A stretch of 64,000 nucleotides of DNA from Bacteroidota bacterium (GTDB taxonomy: Bacteria > Bacteroidota > Ignavibacteria > Kryptoniales > JAKASW01), in assembly GCA_023381615.1 (NCBI GenBank), contig JAMCQL010000024.1, forward strand, positions 36,509 through 100,508. The letters run 5' to 3'. Under the pieces are notes generated by a model. The model was given only the letters and a program-made list of their open reading frames with translations. It made no database searches and was not told the DNA's origin. Shown in pieces: positions 56,901-64,000 of the stretch. Every line of letters starts with the position of its first letter. The first letter of the stretch is position 1. Made by a program: the position numbers and the translations under genes.

Positions 56901-58997
56901 ATGAAGGAGTATCTTCCATCCAATTTGAGAAATATTGCTTTGATTGGCCACGGCGGTTCCGGCAAGACAACTTTCGGTGAGGCAGTTCTATTTGCTGCGG
57001 GTGTTACCGGCCGAATGGGATCGGTGGCAGAGGGGAATACCGTTTCCGATTATAATCGCGATGAAATCGAGAGAAAAATTTCAATAAGCACTTCATTGCT
57101 CCATGTTGAATGGCGTGAATTGAAACTCAATATTATCGATCCTCCGGGGTATCCGGATTTCATGGGCGAAGTCGAGGCGGCATTGCGAGTCTCGGACATT
57201 GCGTTGGTCCTCCTAAAAGCTGTCGAGGGCATTGAAGTCGGGACCGAAATAGATTGGGGGTATGTAAAGGAATACAAGAGTTCCGCGTTCTTCGTGGTGA
57301 ACAAAATCGACGCCGAGCATTCACGTTTCGAAAAGATTTTACAGCAGATACGCGACAGGTTGACGCACGATGCAGTGGTAGTTCAATTTCCGGCGAACGA
57401 AGGGGTGGGTTTTGACAGCGTGGTCGATGTTTTGAAAATGAAGCTTCTGAAATTCGACCGCAGCGCAAAAGGGAAATATAACGAGAGCGAAATTCCTCCG
57501 GCGCTCAAAGCGGCTGCAGATAAGTATCATGAAGAACTAATCGAACAGCTTTCGGAGACCGATGAGAATCTCTTGAATGCTTTCCTGGAGAACGGGACGC
57601 TGACCGATGAACAAATTCTGTCCGGACTGAAGAAAGCAATAGCTGACAGAAAAATCTTTCCAGTATTCCCTGCCGCTGGACAGCAGCTTGTCGGAGTAAC
57701 ATCTCTTCTTGATTTTACAGCCGATTTCGCTCCATCGCCGGATGTTATGCCTAAGGCAACAGGCTACAAAGTGAATAATTCGCACGAGGAAGTGAAAGTA
57801 GCTTGCGATCCGGGTGCGGATACGGCACTGTTCATCTTCAAAACGATTTCAGAACGCAATATCGGCGAGCTTTCTCTTTTCAGGGTTTACTCAGGAATCG
57901 TGATGCCGGGAATGGATCTCGTCAATCAGGCAAACGGAAAAGCGGAACGTCTCGGCACGCTGTACATTCTTAACGGCAAAGACAGAAAAGAAATTTCAAA
58001 AGTGATCGCCGGCGACATCGCGGCAGTAGTGAAGTTGAAAGACACGCACACCAACAACACGCTAAGCGGAAAAAATCTCCCGGTAGTTATGAAGAAGATT
58101 GATTTTCCGCAACCGATCATGCGAGTTGCAATCGTCTCGAAGAATCGGCACGACGAGGATAAAGTCGCTTCCGGCTTGCACGCGCTTCACGAGGAAGATC
58201 CGACATTTCTCGTGGAAGTTGATCCCGAACTCAGCCAGACCGTTCTCAGCGGGCAGGGAGAAATGCACTTGCAGGTTGTAGTGAGGCGTCTCAAAGAACG
58301 CTACGGTGTCGAAGTCGACATGGTCGAACCGGATATTCCATACCGCGAGACGATAAGAGGCGTGGCCGCGGATTCGGAGTATAAACACAAGAAACAATCC
58401 GGCGGACGCGGGCAATACGGCCATGTGCATTTGAAGCTTGAGCCTCTGCCGAGAGGAACCGGATTTGAATTTGTGGATGCGGTTGTCGGCGGAGTCGTTC
58501 CCGGAAGATTTATTCCGGCGGTAGAGAAAGGCGTTGTCGATGCGATGGAACGTGGAGTGATTGCCGGATACAAAGTGGTCGATGTGCGGGTGACCTTGTT
58601 CGACGGTTCTTCACATCCCGTCGACTCCGATGAAATATCTTTCAAGATTGCCGGCGCGATGTCTTTAAGGAAAGGCTTCAAAGAAGCAAAACCGATTTTG
58701 CTCGAGCCAATTTACGAGCTTGAAGTACTCGTCCCCGATGAACACATGGGCGATATAATGGGAGATATTTCCGGCAGACGCGGAAAGATTATGGGAATGG
58801 ATGCGGAAGGCACCTCCCAGAAAATACGAGCGCAAGTGCCGTTGAAGGAACTCTACAAGTATGCAAATGTGCTCCGGAGCATGACGCAGGGACGCGGAGT
58901 TTTCAGGCAGAAGTTCTCTCATTACGAAGAGGTTCCAAAGGAAGTTGCTGAGAAGATTATCGCCGAATCGCAAAAAGAAAAGATCGAGCAGGAATAA
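56901..58997 (+). CDS. Divergent elongation factor G paralogue (EF-G-like GTPase)
   Basis: 698 residues with all EF-G domains. G1 is GHGGSGKTT instead of AHIDAGKTT, G3 reads DPPGYPDFMGEV instead of DTPGHVDF, G4 NKID is intact. Domain IV has GGRGQYGHVHLKLEPL and domain V GDISGRRGKIMGM. The altered G1/G3 mark the paralogue group related to EF-G2, whose role in translocation is uncertain. The main fusA would lie outside the window. AGGAGG ribosome site and structured leader. Confidence 0.9.
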   Translation: MKEYLPSNLRNIALIGHGGSGKTTFGEAVLFAAGVTGRMGSVAEGNTVSDYNRDEIERKISISTSLLHVEWRELKLNIIDPPGYPDFMGEVEAALRVSDIALVLLKAVEGIEVGTEIDWGYVKEYKSSAFFVVNKIDAEHSRFEKILQQIRDRLTHDAVVVQFPANEGVGFDSVVDVLKMKLLKFDRSAKGKYNESEIPPALKAAADKYHEELIEQLSETDENLLNAFLENGTLTDEQILSGLKKAIADRKIFPVFPAAGQQLVGVTSLLDFTADFAPSPDVMPKATGYKVNNSHEEVKVACDPGADTALFIFKTISERNIGELSLFRVYSGIVMPGMDLVNQANGKAERLGTLYILNGKDRKEISKVIAGDIAAVVKLKDTHTNNTLSGKNLPVVMKKIDFPQPIMRVAIVSKNRHDEDKVASGLHALHEEDPTFLVEVDPELSQTVLSGQGEMHLQVVVRRLKERYGVEVDMVEPDIPYRETIRGVAADSEYKHKKQSGGRGQYGHVHLKLEPLPRGTGFEFVDAVVGGVVPGRFIPAVEKGVVDAMERGVIAGYKVVDVRVTLFDGSSHPVDSDEISFKIAGAMSLRKGFKEAKPILLEPIYELEVLVPDEHMGDIMGDISGRRGKIMGMDAEGTSQKIRAQVPLKELYKYANVLRSMTQGRGVFRQKFSHYEEVPKEVAEKIIAESQKEKIEQE

Positions 58998-58999
58998 GT

Positions 59000-59512
59000 A
59001 TGGAACGCTTGTGGTCGCCGTGGCGGTCGAAATACATTGAGTCGTTTTCCGAAAGAGAAAATGGAAAAGAAAAGGTGTGCGTCTTCTGTCAGAAACTTGC
59101 TGAACATGACGATGAAAGAAATCTGATTGTTTACCGCAGCGATCTTTCCGCAATCATAATGAATATTTATCCGTACAACAGCGGCCACTTGCTGATCGTC
59201 CCTTTCGCTCACAAGGGCACTTTTGAAGAATTGACTGACGATGAAAATGCGGATGTTATGCGTCAGACGCGGTTGGCGATCAAGCTGCTGCGTCTCGCAT
59301 CGCATCCCGATGGATTCAACTTCGGCGCGAACCTCGGAAGAGTCAGCGGTGCCGGCATCGCTGAACATGTTCACTTCCATGTTGTGCCGAGATGGGAAGG
59401 CGACAGCAACTTCATGCCGGTGTTGGCGGATACGAAAGTTATCTCCGAAGATCTGTATGGCACTCTTAGAAAGCTGACCAACGCGCTCGCGTCGGTGAAA
59501 ACGCGGCAATAA
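59000..59512 (+). CDS. HIT family hydrolase
   Basis: 170 residues. Two N-terminal features (MERLWSPWRSKYI and CVFCQKLAEHDD) and the His triad HVHFHVVPRW near residue 121 place it in the histidine triad superfamily, close to Ap4A-cleaving AprX/Fhit-like proteins. Two bases after the EF-G-like gene, hence co-transcribed. Confidence 0.94.
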   Translation: MERLWSPWRSKYIESFSERENGKEKVCVFCQKLAEHDDERNLIVYRSDLSAIIMNIYPYNSGHLLIVPFAHKGTFEELTDDENADVMRQTRLAIKLLRLASHPDGFNFGANLGRVSGAGIAEHVHFHVVPRWEGDSNFMPVLADTKVISEDLYGTLRKLTNALASVKTRQ

Positions 59513-59872
59513 GAATAAAGCCAGCTTAGTCTTTTATTTCGAGGTTTTTATTTTCCCGCTGCAGGGGACAATCGCAGTTATAGTGCTGAGAGGAGCAAAA
59601 TCCCGCGCAAATTTTTCTTGAAAAGGAATCGAAATTTGCTTGGCTTTGGGTTTGGAATTTTCTAACTTTTTTTTCTAACTTCTTATTGAGTCAGTGGTGC
59701 TTCACTTCACTTCATGCTATCACGCCACTGGCAAGGAAGAGATGATGATGAGGGGCTTCAATATACAAATTCTCAATTGGGGGCGGATTGCATCCTTTTT
59801 CATGTCATCATTCGCGGTGGTTTTCAAGGATTTTTACCGGAGTCGATGAGGTCAATCTGACAGGAGGTCTAA
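59513..59872. other. 360-bp non-coding stretch
   Basis: Nothing gene-like is visible. It holds a T-rich region (59660-59690), an imperfect GTCAGTGG...CCACTGGC hairpin near 59693-59733, and the ribosome site AGGAGGT of the next gene. Confidence 0.6.
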
Positions 59873-61481
59873 ATGAAGGATAAGACCATGAAAAAAATGT
59901 CCGGAATCATCGTCTTGCTTGCAACGATATTATGTGTCAGCGAGGTTTCGTTTGCACAGGACAGTCTCCATCTCGTCGCCACAATAACCGGTGAATCTTT
60001 TGAGAAAAGAATCACGAACGCAGTCGGTGTCGGCGATGTCAACGGAGATGGCTATGATGACTTTGCCGTCTCAATGCCCAATGCGAACCAGATGAGGCTC
60101 TATTTAGGTGGGCCAAAGTTCGACACTTCAAGATACGTAACATTTGCCATGCGGGACAGCTTGGTAGCAATGTTTGGAGGAGCAATTGCAGGAGCCGGAG
60201 ATGTAAATGGAGATGGATACGGCGATATACTAATCAGCGCTGTATTTAACTCTGGCGGACTGCGGAAAGGGATAGTCTACTTGTATCTTGGCGGCAAAGA
60301 AATCGCCACTACTCCCGCATTCTCGTTTTACGATAAGAATTCTTCTCAAGACATGTTAGGAAGCATTTCAGGTGCCGGAGACGTGAATGGAGACGGTTAC
60401 GACGATTTCCTGATCGGCGAGCCGTATAACTGGTCGGATGCCATCGGGAAAGCATATCTTTTCTTGGGTGGCAAGACACTTCCCACGGAACCAGCAGTAA
60501 CTTTCGTAAGCGACAGTGTTGAAGATTTCTTCGGCTACTCTGTAAGAGGCATTGGAGATGTAAACGGTGATGGATTTAATGACATTGCCGTAGGTGCCAC
60601 GGCAAGTCTGCAAACTGATAGAGATCCTGGTAGGGTTTGTGTGTATCTGGGCGGAAAGACAATCAGCAATGTGCCCACCGTCCTTAACCCAATTGAAGGA
60701 GATATTGAGTTTGGTAACGATATAGAAAAGGCCGGCGACATAAATGGTGATGGACATGGCGATTTTATTGTGACATCAGAGAGGAGAGCCTACATATATT
60801 TAGGCTTAGATTCTGTCATTTGCATCGCTGGATCACAAATGGGGTTCGGTGGGTATGTGAGTGTCGGAGCCGGTGGCGATATGAATAATGATCGTTATGA
60901 TGATTTCATGATTGGAAATACGAATCATAGAAATGCCGATAGTGTGATGGTTGGTGCAGCCTGCGTTTACCTTGGTGGCACCACTATAGATACAATTCCG
61001 AAGTTTTATGTGGAGGGAGAAACCAAGTGGAGCGGATTCGGGTACCGTATTTCCTTATATAGGGGACCACAATGCGGATGGTTATGCCGATGTTGCGATT
61101 TTAGCACCGATTTATCCGGACACAAGCGGCACCGGGCAATATCAACTTGGCAAAGTTTATATCTACTCATACGAGAAGATAGATGCGATTCATGAGGAAG
61201 GCAAATCTTCCAAACCAGATATGTTCAAGTTGCTTCAAAACTACCCGAACCCTTTTAACCCATCGACTGTAATTGAGTACCAGCTTCCGAAAGATGCTCA
61301 CGTAAGCATAAGGGTTTATGACATCCTCGGCCGTGAAATAGCAACCCTTGTCGATGGCGAACACACGGCAGGATACCATGAGATCACCTTCAATGGCTCA
61401 AGGTTCGCGAGCGGTGTCTATTTCTATCGCTTGACTGCGCCCGGCGTCAATCAAATAAACAAAATGTTGATGATCAAATAA
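59873..61481 (+). pseudogene. FG-GAP repeat surface protein with T9SS sorting domain, frameshifted
   Basis: Signal peptide (LLATILCVSEVSFAQ), then seven or more calcium-type FG-GAP motifs (GDVNGDGYDDF and variants) alternating with (V/A)YLYLGGK strands, the beta-propeller pattern. Near 61045-61062 the reading frame shifts by one base: GFGYRIS leads into a wrong frame, while the other frame resumes with IGDHNADGYADVAIL and continues into the sorting domain (LLQNYPNPFNPST, GRE, ASGVYFYR, ending MLMIK) to 61481. Either a true mutation, programmed slippage or a sequencing error in the TTTCCTTATATAGGGG stretch. Secreted to the surface by the type IX system if intact. Confidence 0.8.
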
Positions 61482-61563
61482 GGAACTCGTTTGAGCTGAA
61501 ATACGACACTCTCTTTGTCGAACTGCTCGTCAAGTGAGGCTGACATTGTCTCAGAGAGTGTTA

Positions 61564-61601
61564 AACGCGGTCTGGCCTCCTCTGGGCCGCGTTACATTTT
61601 T
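61564..61601 (+). terminator. Intrinsic terminator after the FG-GAP gene
   Basis: AACGCGG ... CCGCGTT stem (inner GGCC pairs extend it) followed by ACATTTTT, 83 nt after the stop. Confidence 0.65.
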
Positions 61602-62008
61602 GGGAGGGTCAGCTAAAATGTGAACAAAAAGGTACAAAGCGAAAAAAGGAGGACGGAAGGCGGAGACTGGAACCACAAATCGTTTTGCTTCCACTTGTAT
61701 CCCTCTTTTCCATTACTCCATTATTCAGCTATTCTTCTTTATTCCAATATTCCAGCATTCCAAGATATCCTGCCTATGCACAAGGCGCTGCAGCAGGCGG
61801 GCGGTGTTTCAGCTTTCCTCACAGCTTTGCTCTCGGCTTTTACATTAAGAAAAATTAATCCGGGAAACACTTGACTTTTACCCCCCCTTATATAACTACC
61901 AAAAGCAAGGAAGAATGTGGATGGCTACATGGACCTATTGGATCGAGCATGGTTCTCAGGCTATTGAGTTCCGTTCCACCAGGCTCCGATAAATGCGACG
62001 AGAAGATG
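61602..62008. other. Non-coding stretch with purine-run and TTCCA repeats
   Basis: Includes a GGAGGACGGAAGGCGGAG run near 61650 (like 15202) and repeated ATTCCA/TTCAGC words near 61705-61765. An 84-codon frame here has no coding features. 62172-62396 shows nothing either. Confidence 0.5.
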
Positions 62009-62171
62009 AACGGAGTTGCTTGCGGCAATGGTGGGGTTCAGGCAGAGAAGCGTGTTCGAGAAAACCTTCAAAGCACTGGTTGGAGTTTCTCCGTCGGAGT
62101 TCAGGAGGCTATCATCCGCCCGTGATTTTGACACGCGAAAAAGATACGCGATTTTGACACGGATTGGTTGA
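62009..62171 (+). pseudogene. Remnant of an AraC-family regulator (C-terminal HTH)
   Basis: One frame reads ELLAAMVGFRQRSVFEKTFKALVGVSPSEFRRL, matching the second half of the AraC/XylS HTH (MAxxVGFxxxSxFxKxFKxxxGxSPSEFR). A stop (62006) precedes it and no upstream domain is readable, so only the tail of a broken gene remains. It adjoins other decayed DNA. Confidence 0.6.
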
Positions 62172-62396
62172 ACTCTTAAGTCGATAATTATTAACATAGA
62201 TTAACAGTCATACGAGGACATACATGAGTAACATGAAACCATTCTTGCTTGTTCATGAGTGGTTGGCTTGAGTGATTAATTACGCAGAGGCCTTCTTCTG
62301 TGTCACGAAGAGTGAAACGATAATGTTGCTAAGATTTATGATCTTTTGTGTCTAATAAACTGCCTTTCAGATAATCACAAAAAAGGATGGTGCTTT

Positions 62397-63140
62397 ATGC
62401 GCAACACGAGTAAAACTTACCTCACGTGTTTTCTAATGCTGCTGATTGTTTCAGCCGCTGAAGCACAAACAAACCCTGTCTATCAAAAAATGCTTCAAAA
62501 TGGCTGGCGTTACCCATTTGAGAACGGTTTTAGAAAATTGACCCCTGCCGAACTAGACGCAGAAGCTTGCAGCAGCATGGGATATGATGACAGCGCGGTT
62601 GCAAATCTGAAGAAACTGGGCGTCGACGTTAAGGAACGATGGAAGACACTCCGTTGGGACGAGAAAATGTGGGCGGCACTTTCGGATTGTATTGTCATAG
62701 GCACTGTTTCAAGAACTGAACATCCGTCCTGGCCAAGACCGTGGTTTCACACGGTAGCGTTTGTTGACGTTGAGGAATTTTTAAGAAATGACTACGGACT
62801 TCCTAAAGGAGAAGTCGCTGTAATGGAGGTGTCGGGTCCCACTGGACGAGGGAGCGAGCGGGTGACACAAATTGGCGAAGACACGTTAAATGTGGGAGAA
62901 CACGTCTTGCTCTTCTTGGGGGCTAGTTCATTGATCACATTCGCGTCAGATAACAACATGGTCAATCTATACAATCATTTAATAAATGACCCGAGGGTTT
63001 GGTTCGAACTGCTGGCAAAATATGACTTGAAATCGCGAGAAGCTTATTTTAAGGGAAGGAAAGAAGGTCTTAGTAGCCTCCAGCATGATGTCACAACCGT
63101 GCTCAACGTGATACATCGCTCTACACCCAGCGGGAGGTAA
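62397..63140 (+). CDS. Secreted protein of unknown function
   Basis: 247 residues from ATG 62397 (AAAAGGATGG before it). Signal peptide with core LTCFLMLLIVSAAEA. The mature part is Trp- and charge-rich with segments such as RWDEKMWAALSDCIVIGTVS and GEVAVMEVSGPTGRGSERVTQIGEDTLNVGEHVLLFLG, which resembles the beta-sandwich of proteins of the Ig/OB type handling 'transport cost' of copper or cohesin-like domains, but I do not recognise the family. Neighbour to the metalloprotease-like gene. Confidence 0.6.
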   Translation: MRNTSKTYLTCFLMLLIVSAAEAQTNPVYQKMLQNGWRYPFENGFRKLTPAELDAEACSSMGYDDSAVANLKKLGVDVKERWKTLRWDEKMWAALSDCIVIGTVSRTEHPSWPRPWFHTVAFVDVEEFLRNDYGLPKGEVAVMEVSGPTGRGSERVTQIGEDTLNVGEHVLLFLGASSLITFASDNNMVNLYNHLINDPRVWFELLAKYDLKSREAYFKGRKEGLSSLQHDVTTVLNVIHRSTPSGR

Positions 63141-63162
63141 AATCTGGAGAAGGAGATCCACC

Positions 63163-63696
63163 ATGAAGCTATTTAGGTTTGGATTGGTCTTAAGCTTTGT
63201 GCTTTTGTCCTCCGCGTTTGCGCCAAGCGTTTTTTCTCAGTGTTACATCTGGAATGGCAATCAATGGACGGGAAATTCTGTTACTTATAGTATAAACAGC
63301 GGATTAGCGACGAATGATGCATCAGAGCAAGACTGGAAAAATGCTATTAATTCAGCTGTGGCGCAGTGGAATGGTGCCGGTGCTAATTTCGAATTCAACC
63401 AAGGTTCCGATGTAAGTTACGATCCTAATACTGAGCCTGCAGGAGTTTATCAACTTGGGTGGTACGCACAGTCAGGCGATCCCACAACCGCTTACACTAA
63501 TGTTACCGATGATCCTAACAATAGTGCGGTTATAACGAAGGTTGAGACATATTTTAACGAAGCCTATGATTACTCGGCCAATCCAAGTTCCACTCAATTG
63601 GACATATGGACTATAGCGGTCCACGAACTTGGCCATTGGTTGGACCTTCAAAGCGAAACCGATCCAGGTTGTTCCTCAAGGTCAAGAGGTATATGA
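63163..63696 (+). CDS. Secreted matrixin-like metalloprotease, probably degenerate
   Basis: 177 residues. Signal peptide ending FSQ; then GNSVTYSINSG, WKNAINSAVAQWNGAGANFEF, and the zinc helix WTIAVHELGHWLDLQS. The metzincin motif HExxHxxxxxH is complete except for the third ligand: position 11 is Ser. The frame ends 15 residues later while matrixins continue with the Met turn; another frame (PQGQEVYDWDFIDNYPY) stays open to 63856, suggesting a frameshift. An IS256-type element starts ~180 nt downstream. Confidence 0.7.
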   Translation: MKLFRFGLVLSFVLLSSAFAPSVFSQCYIWNGNQWTGNSVTYSINSGLATNDASEQDWKNAINSAVAQWNGAGANFEFNQGSDVSYDPNTEPAGVYQLGWYAQSGDPTTAYTNVTDDPNNSAVITKVETYFNEAYDYSANPSSTQLDIWTIAVHELGHWLDLQSETDPGCSSRSRGI

Positions 63697-63872
63697 TTGG
63701 GACTTTATAGACAATTATCCTTATGGCGATTATCTCGTGAGTGCCTCAGCAGACCTATTGATTGAGCACGGAGAGGGTGAATATGATCCCAGCTGTTATG
63801 ACAAGTCCTGCAACATTTCAACTTGGCACATTGCCTTATGGGTATTATTGGCTTAGAGATGCAAGCGGTAAC

Positions 63873-64000
63873 GGGTGATGTCCGTAACTTTGTGTAAAAA
63901 TTAGGAGGTGCCGCTCCAGTCGGTTAAAATTGTAATTGAGTAAAAGACAAAATAGCCGACAAAAGAAAGGAGACAGCACCTGTGGAAAAGAAGATAAGAG
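63873..64000 (+). mobile_element. Left end of an IS256-family insertion sequence
   Basis: GGGTGATGTCCGTAACTTTG with TGTAAAAA following is the typical left inverted repeat of IS256-type elements (TCCGTA...TTGTGTAAA). After ~110 nt of untranslated leader with AAAGGAG the transposase begins. The right end is outside the window. Confidence 0.8.
63982..64000 (+). CDS. IS256-family transposase, first codons only
   Basis: GTG at 63982 with AAAGGAG at 63966-63972 in front, then codons for E-K-K-I-R before the window ends. Identity rests on the inverted repeat and position, not on the protein. Confidence 0.5.

Noticed and set aside
61620..61874. 84-codon open frame downstream of the FG-GAP gene
   Set aside because: Low-complexity purine and TTCCA repeats, no ribosome site and no recognisable protein features.

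Overview
The window reads as one contig from a member of the Bacteroidota/Chlorobi side of the FCB group, most likely an Ignavibacteria- or Kryptonia-like bacterium. This is inferred from a type IX secretion C-terminal sorting domain of the YPNPFNPST...GRE...SGVYFYRL type on the FG-GAP protein near 61.2 kb, from the paired thymidylate synthase ThyX, UbiA-type prenyltransferase and NrfD-type respiratory genes, and from generally strong AGGAGG ribosome sites. No rRNA is present, so placement below phylum is not certain. There is no CRISPR array and no complete prophage.

Layout. 0-1.4 kb: 5' part of a cytochrome bd-type oxidase subunit I carrying a c-type heme motif (minus strand), then tRNA-Ser(UGA) and a TonB_C/parvulin fusion lipoprotein. 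2.8-11.9 kb: the translation operon rimP-nusA-infB-rbfA-truB-ribF-rpsO-pnp, preceded by a leader with a strong intrinsic terminator. 12.0-15.2 kb: tRNA-Leu(GAG) with a GIY-YIG nuclease gene sitting between the tRNA and a second, interrupted copy of the tRNA 3' end; then three pilin-like genes under a good sigma-70 promoter and a truncated transposase-type HTH gene. 15.3-18.7 kb: yicC, gmk, rpoZ, coaBC. 18.7-19.7 kb: repeat-rich non-coding DNA including a MITE-like element with 15-bp terminal inverted repeats.

19.7-33.5 kb is the most interesting part. An NtrC-type activator, its membrane histidine kinase and a receiver-only protein are followed, behind a sigma-54 promoter and a 33-bp dyad, by a ten-kilobase electron-transfer operon. 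It contains a single-heme outer-membrane porin-cytochrome of Cyc2 type, a monoheme cytochrome, a pentaheme cytochrome, a Tat-exported molybdopterin-type subunit, a four-cluster ferredoxin, an NrfD membrane subunit, a small two-helix protein, a cytochrome with four repeated heme domains and a cupredoxin. Together these could form a route for electrons between the outer surface, the periplasm and the quinone pool.

33.7-59.5 kb is mostly housekeeping and envelope functions: B12/radical SAM protein, M50-like protease, ABC exporter and LolA-like protein, mutS, a HerA-type ATPase, an RsbU phosphatase, a double-domain ThyX, a histidine kinase, EamA and UbiA genes (minus strand), TauE/DUF1634, sppA, HU, a zinc-ribbon/TPR protein, a 31-residue mS38/COX24-like basic protein, a P1-nuclease/phospholipase C protein, trpB2, YtxH and DUF948 proteins, a divergent EF-G behind a structured leader, and a HIT hydrolase.

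59.5-64.0 kb is a decaying accessory end: a frameshifted FG-GAP/T9SS surface protein, an AraC-type HTH remnant, two secreted proteins (one a metalloprotease-like protein lacking the usual third zinc ligand), and the left end of an IS256-family insertion sequence running off the window.
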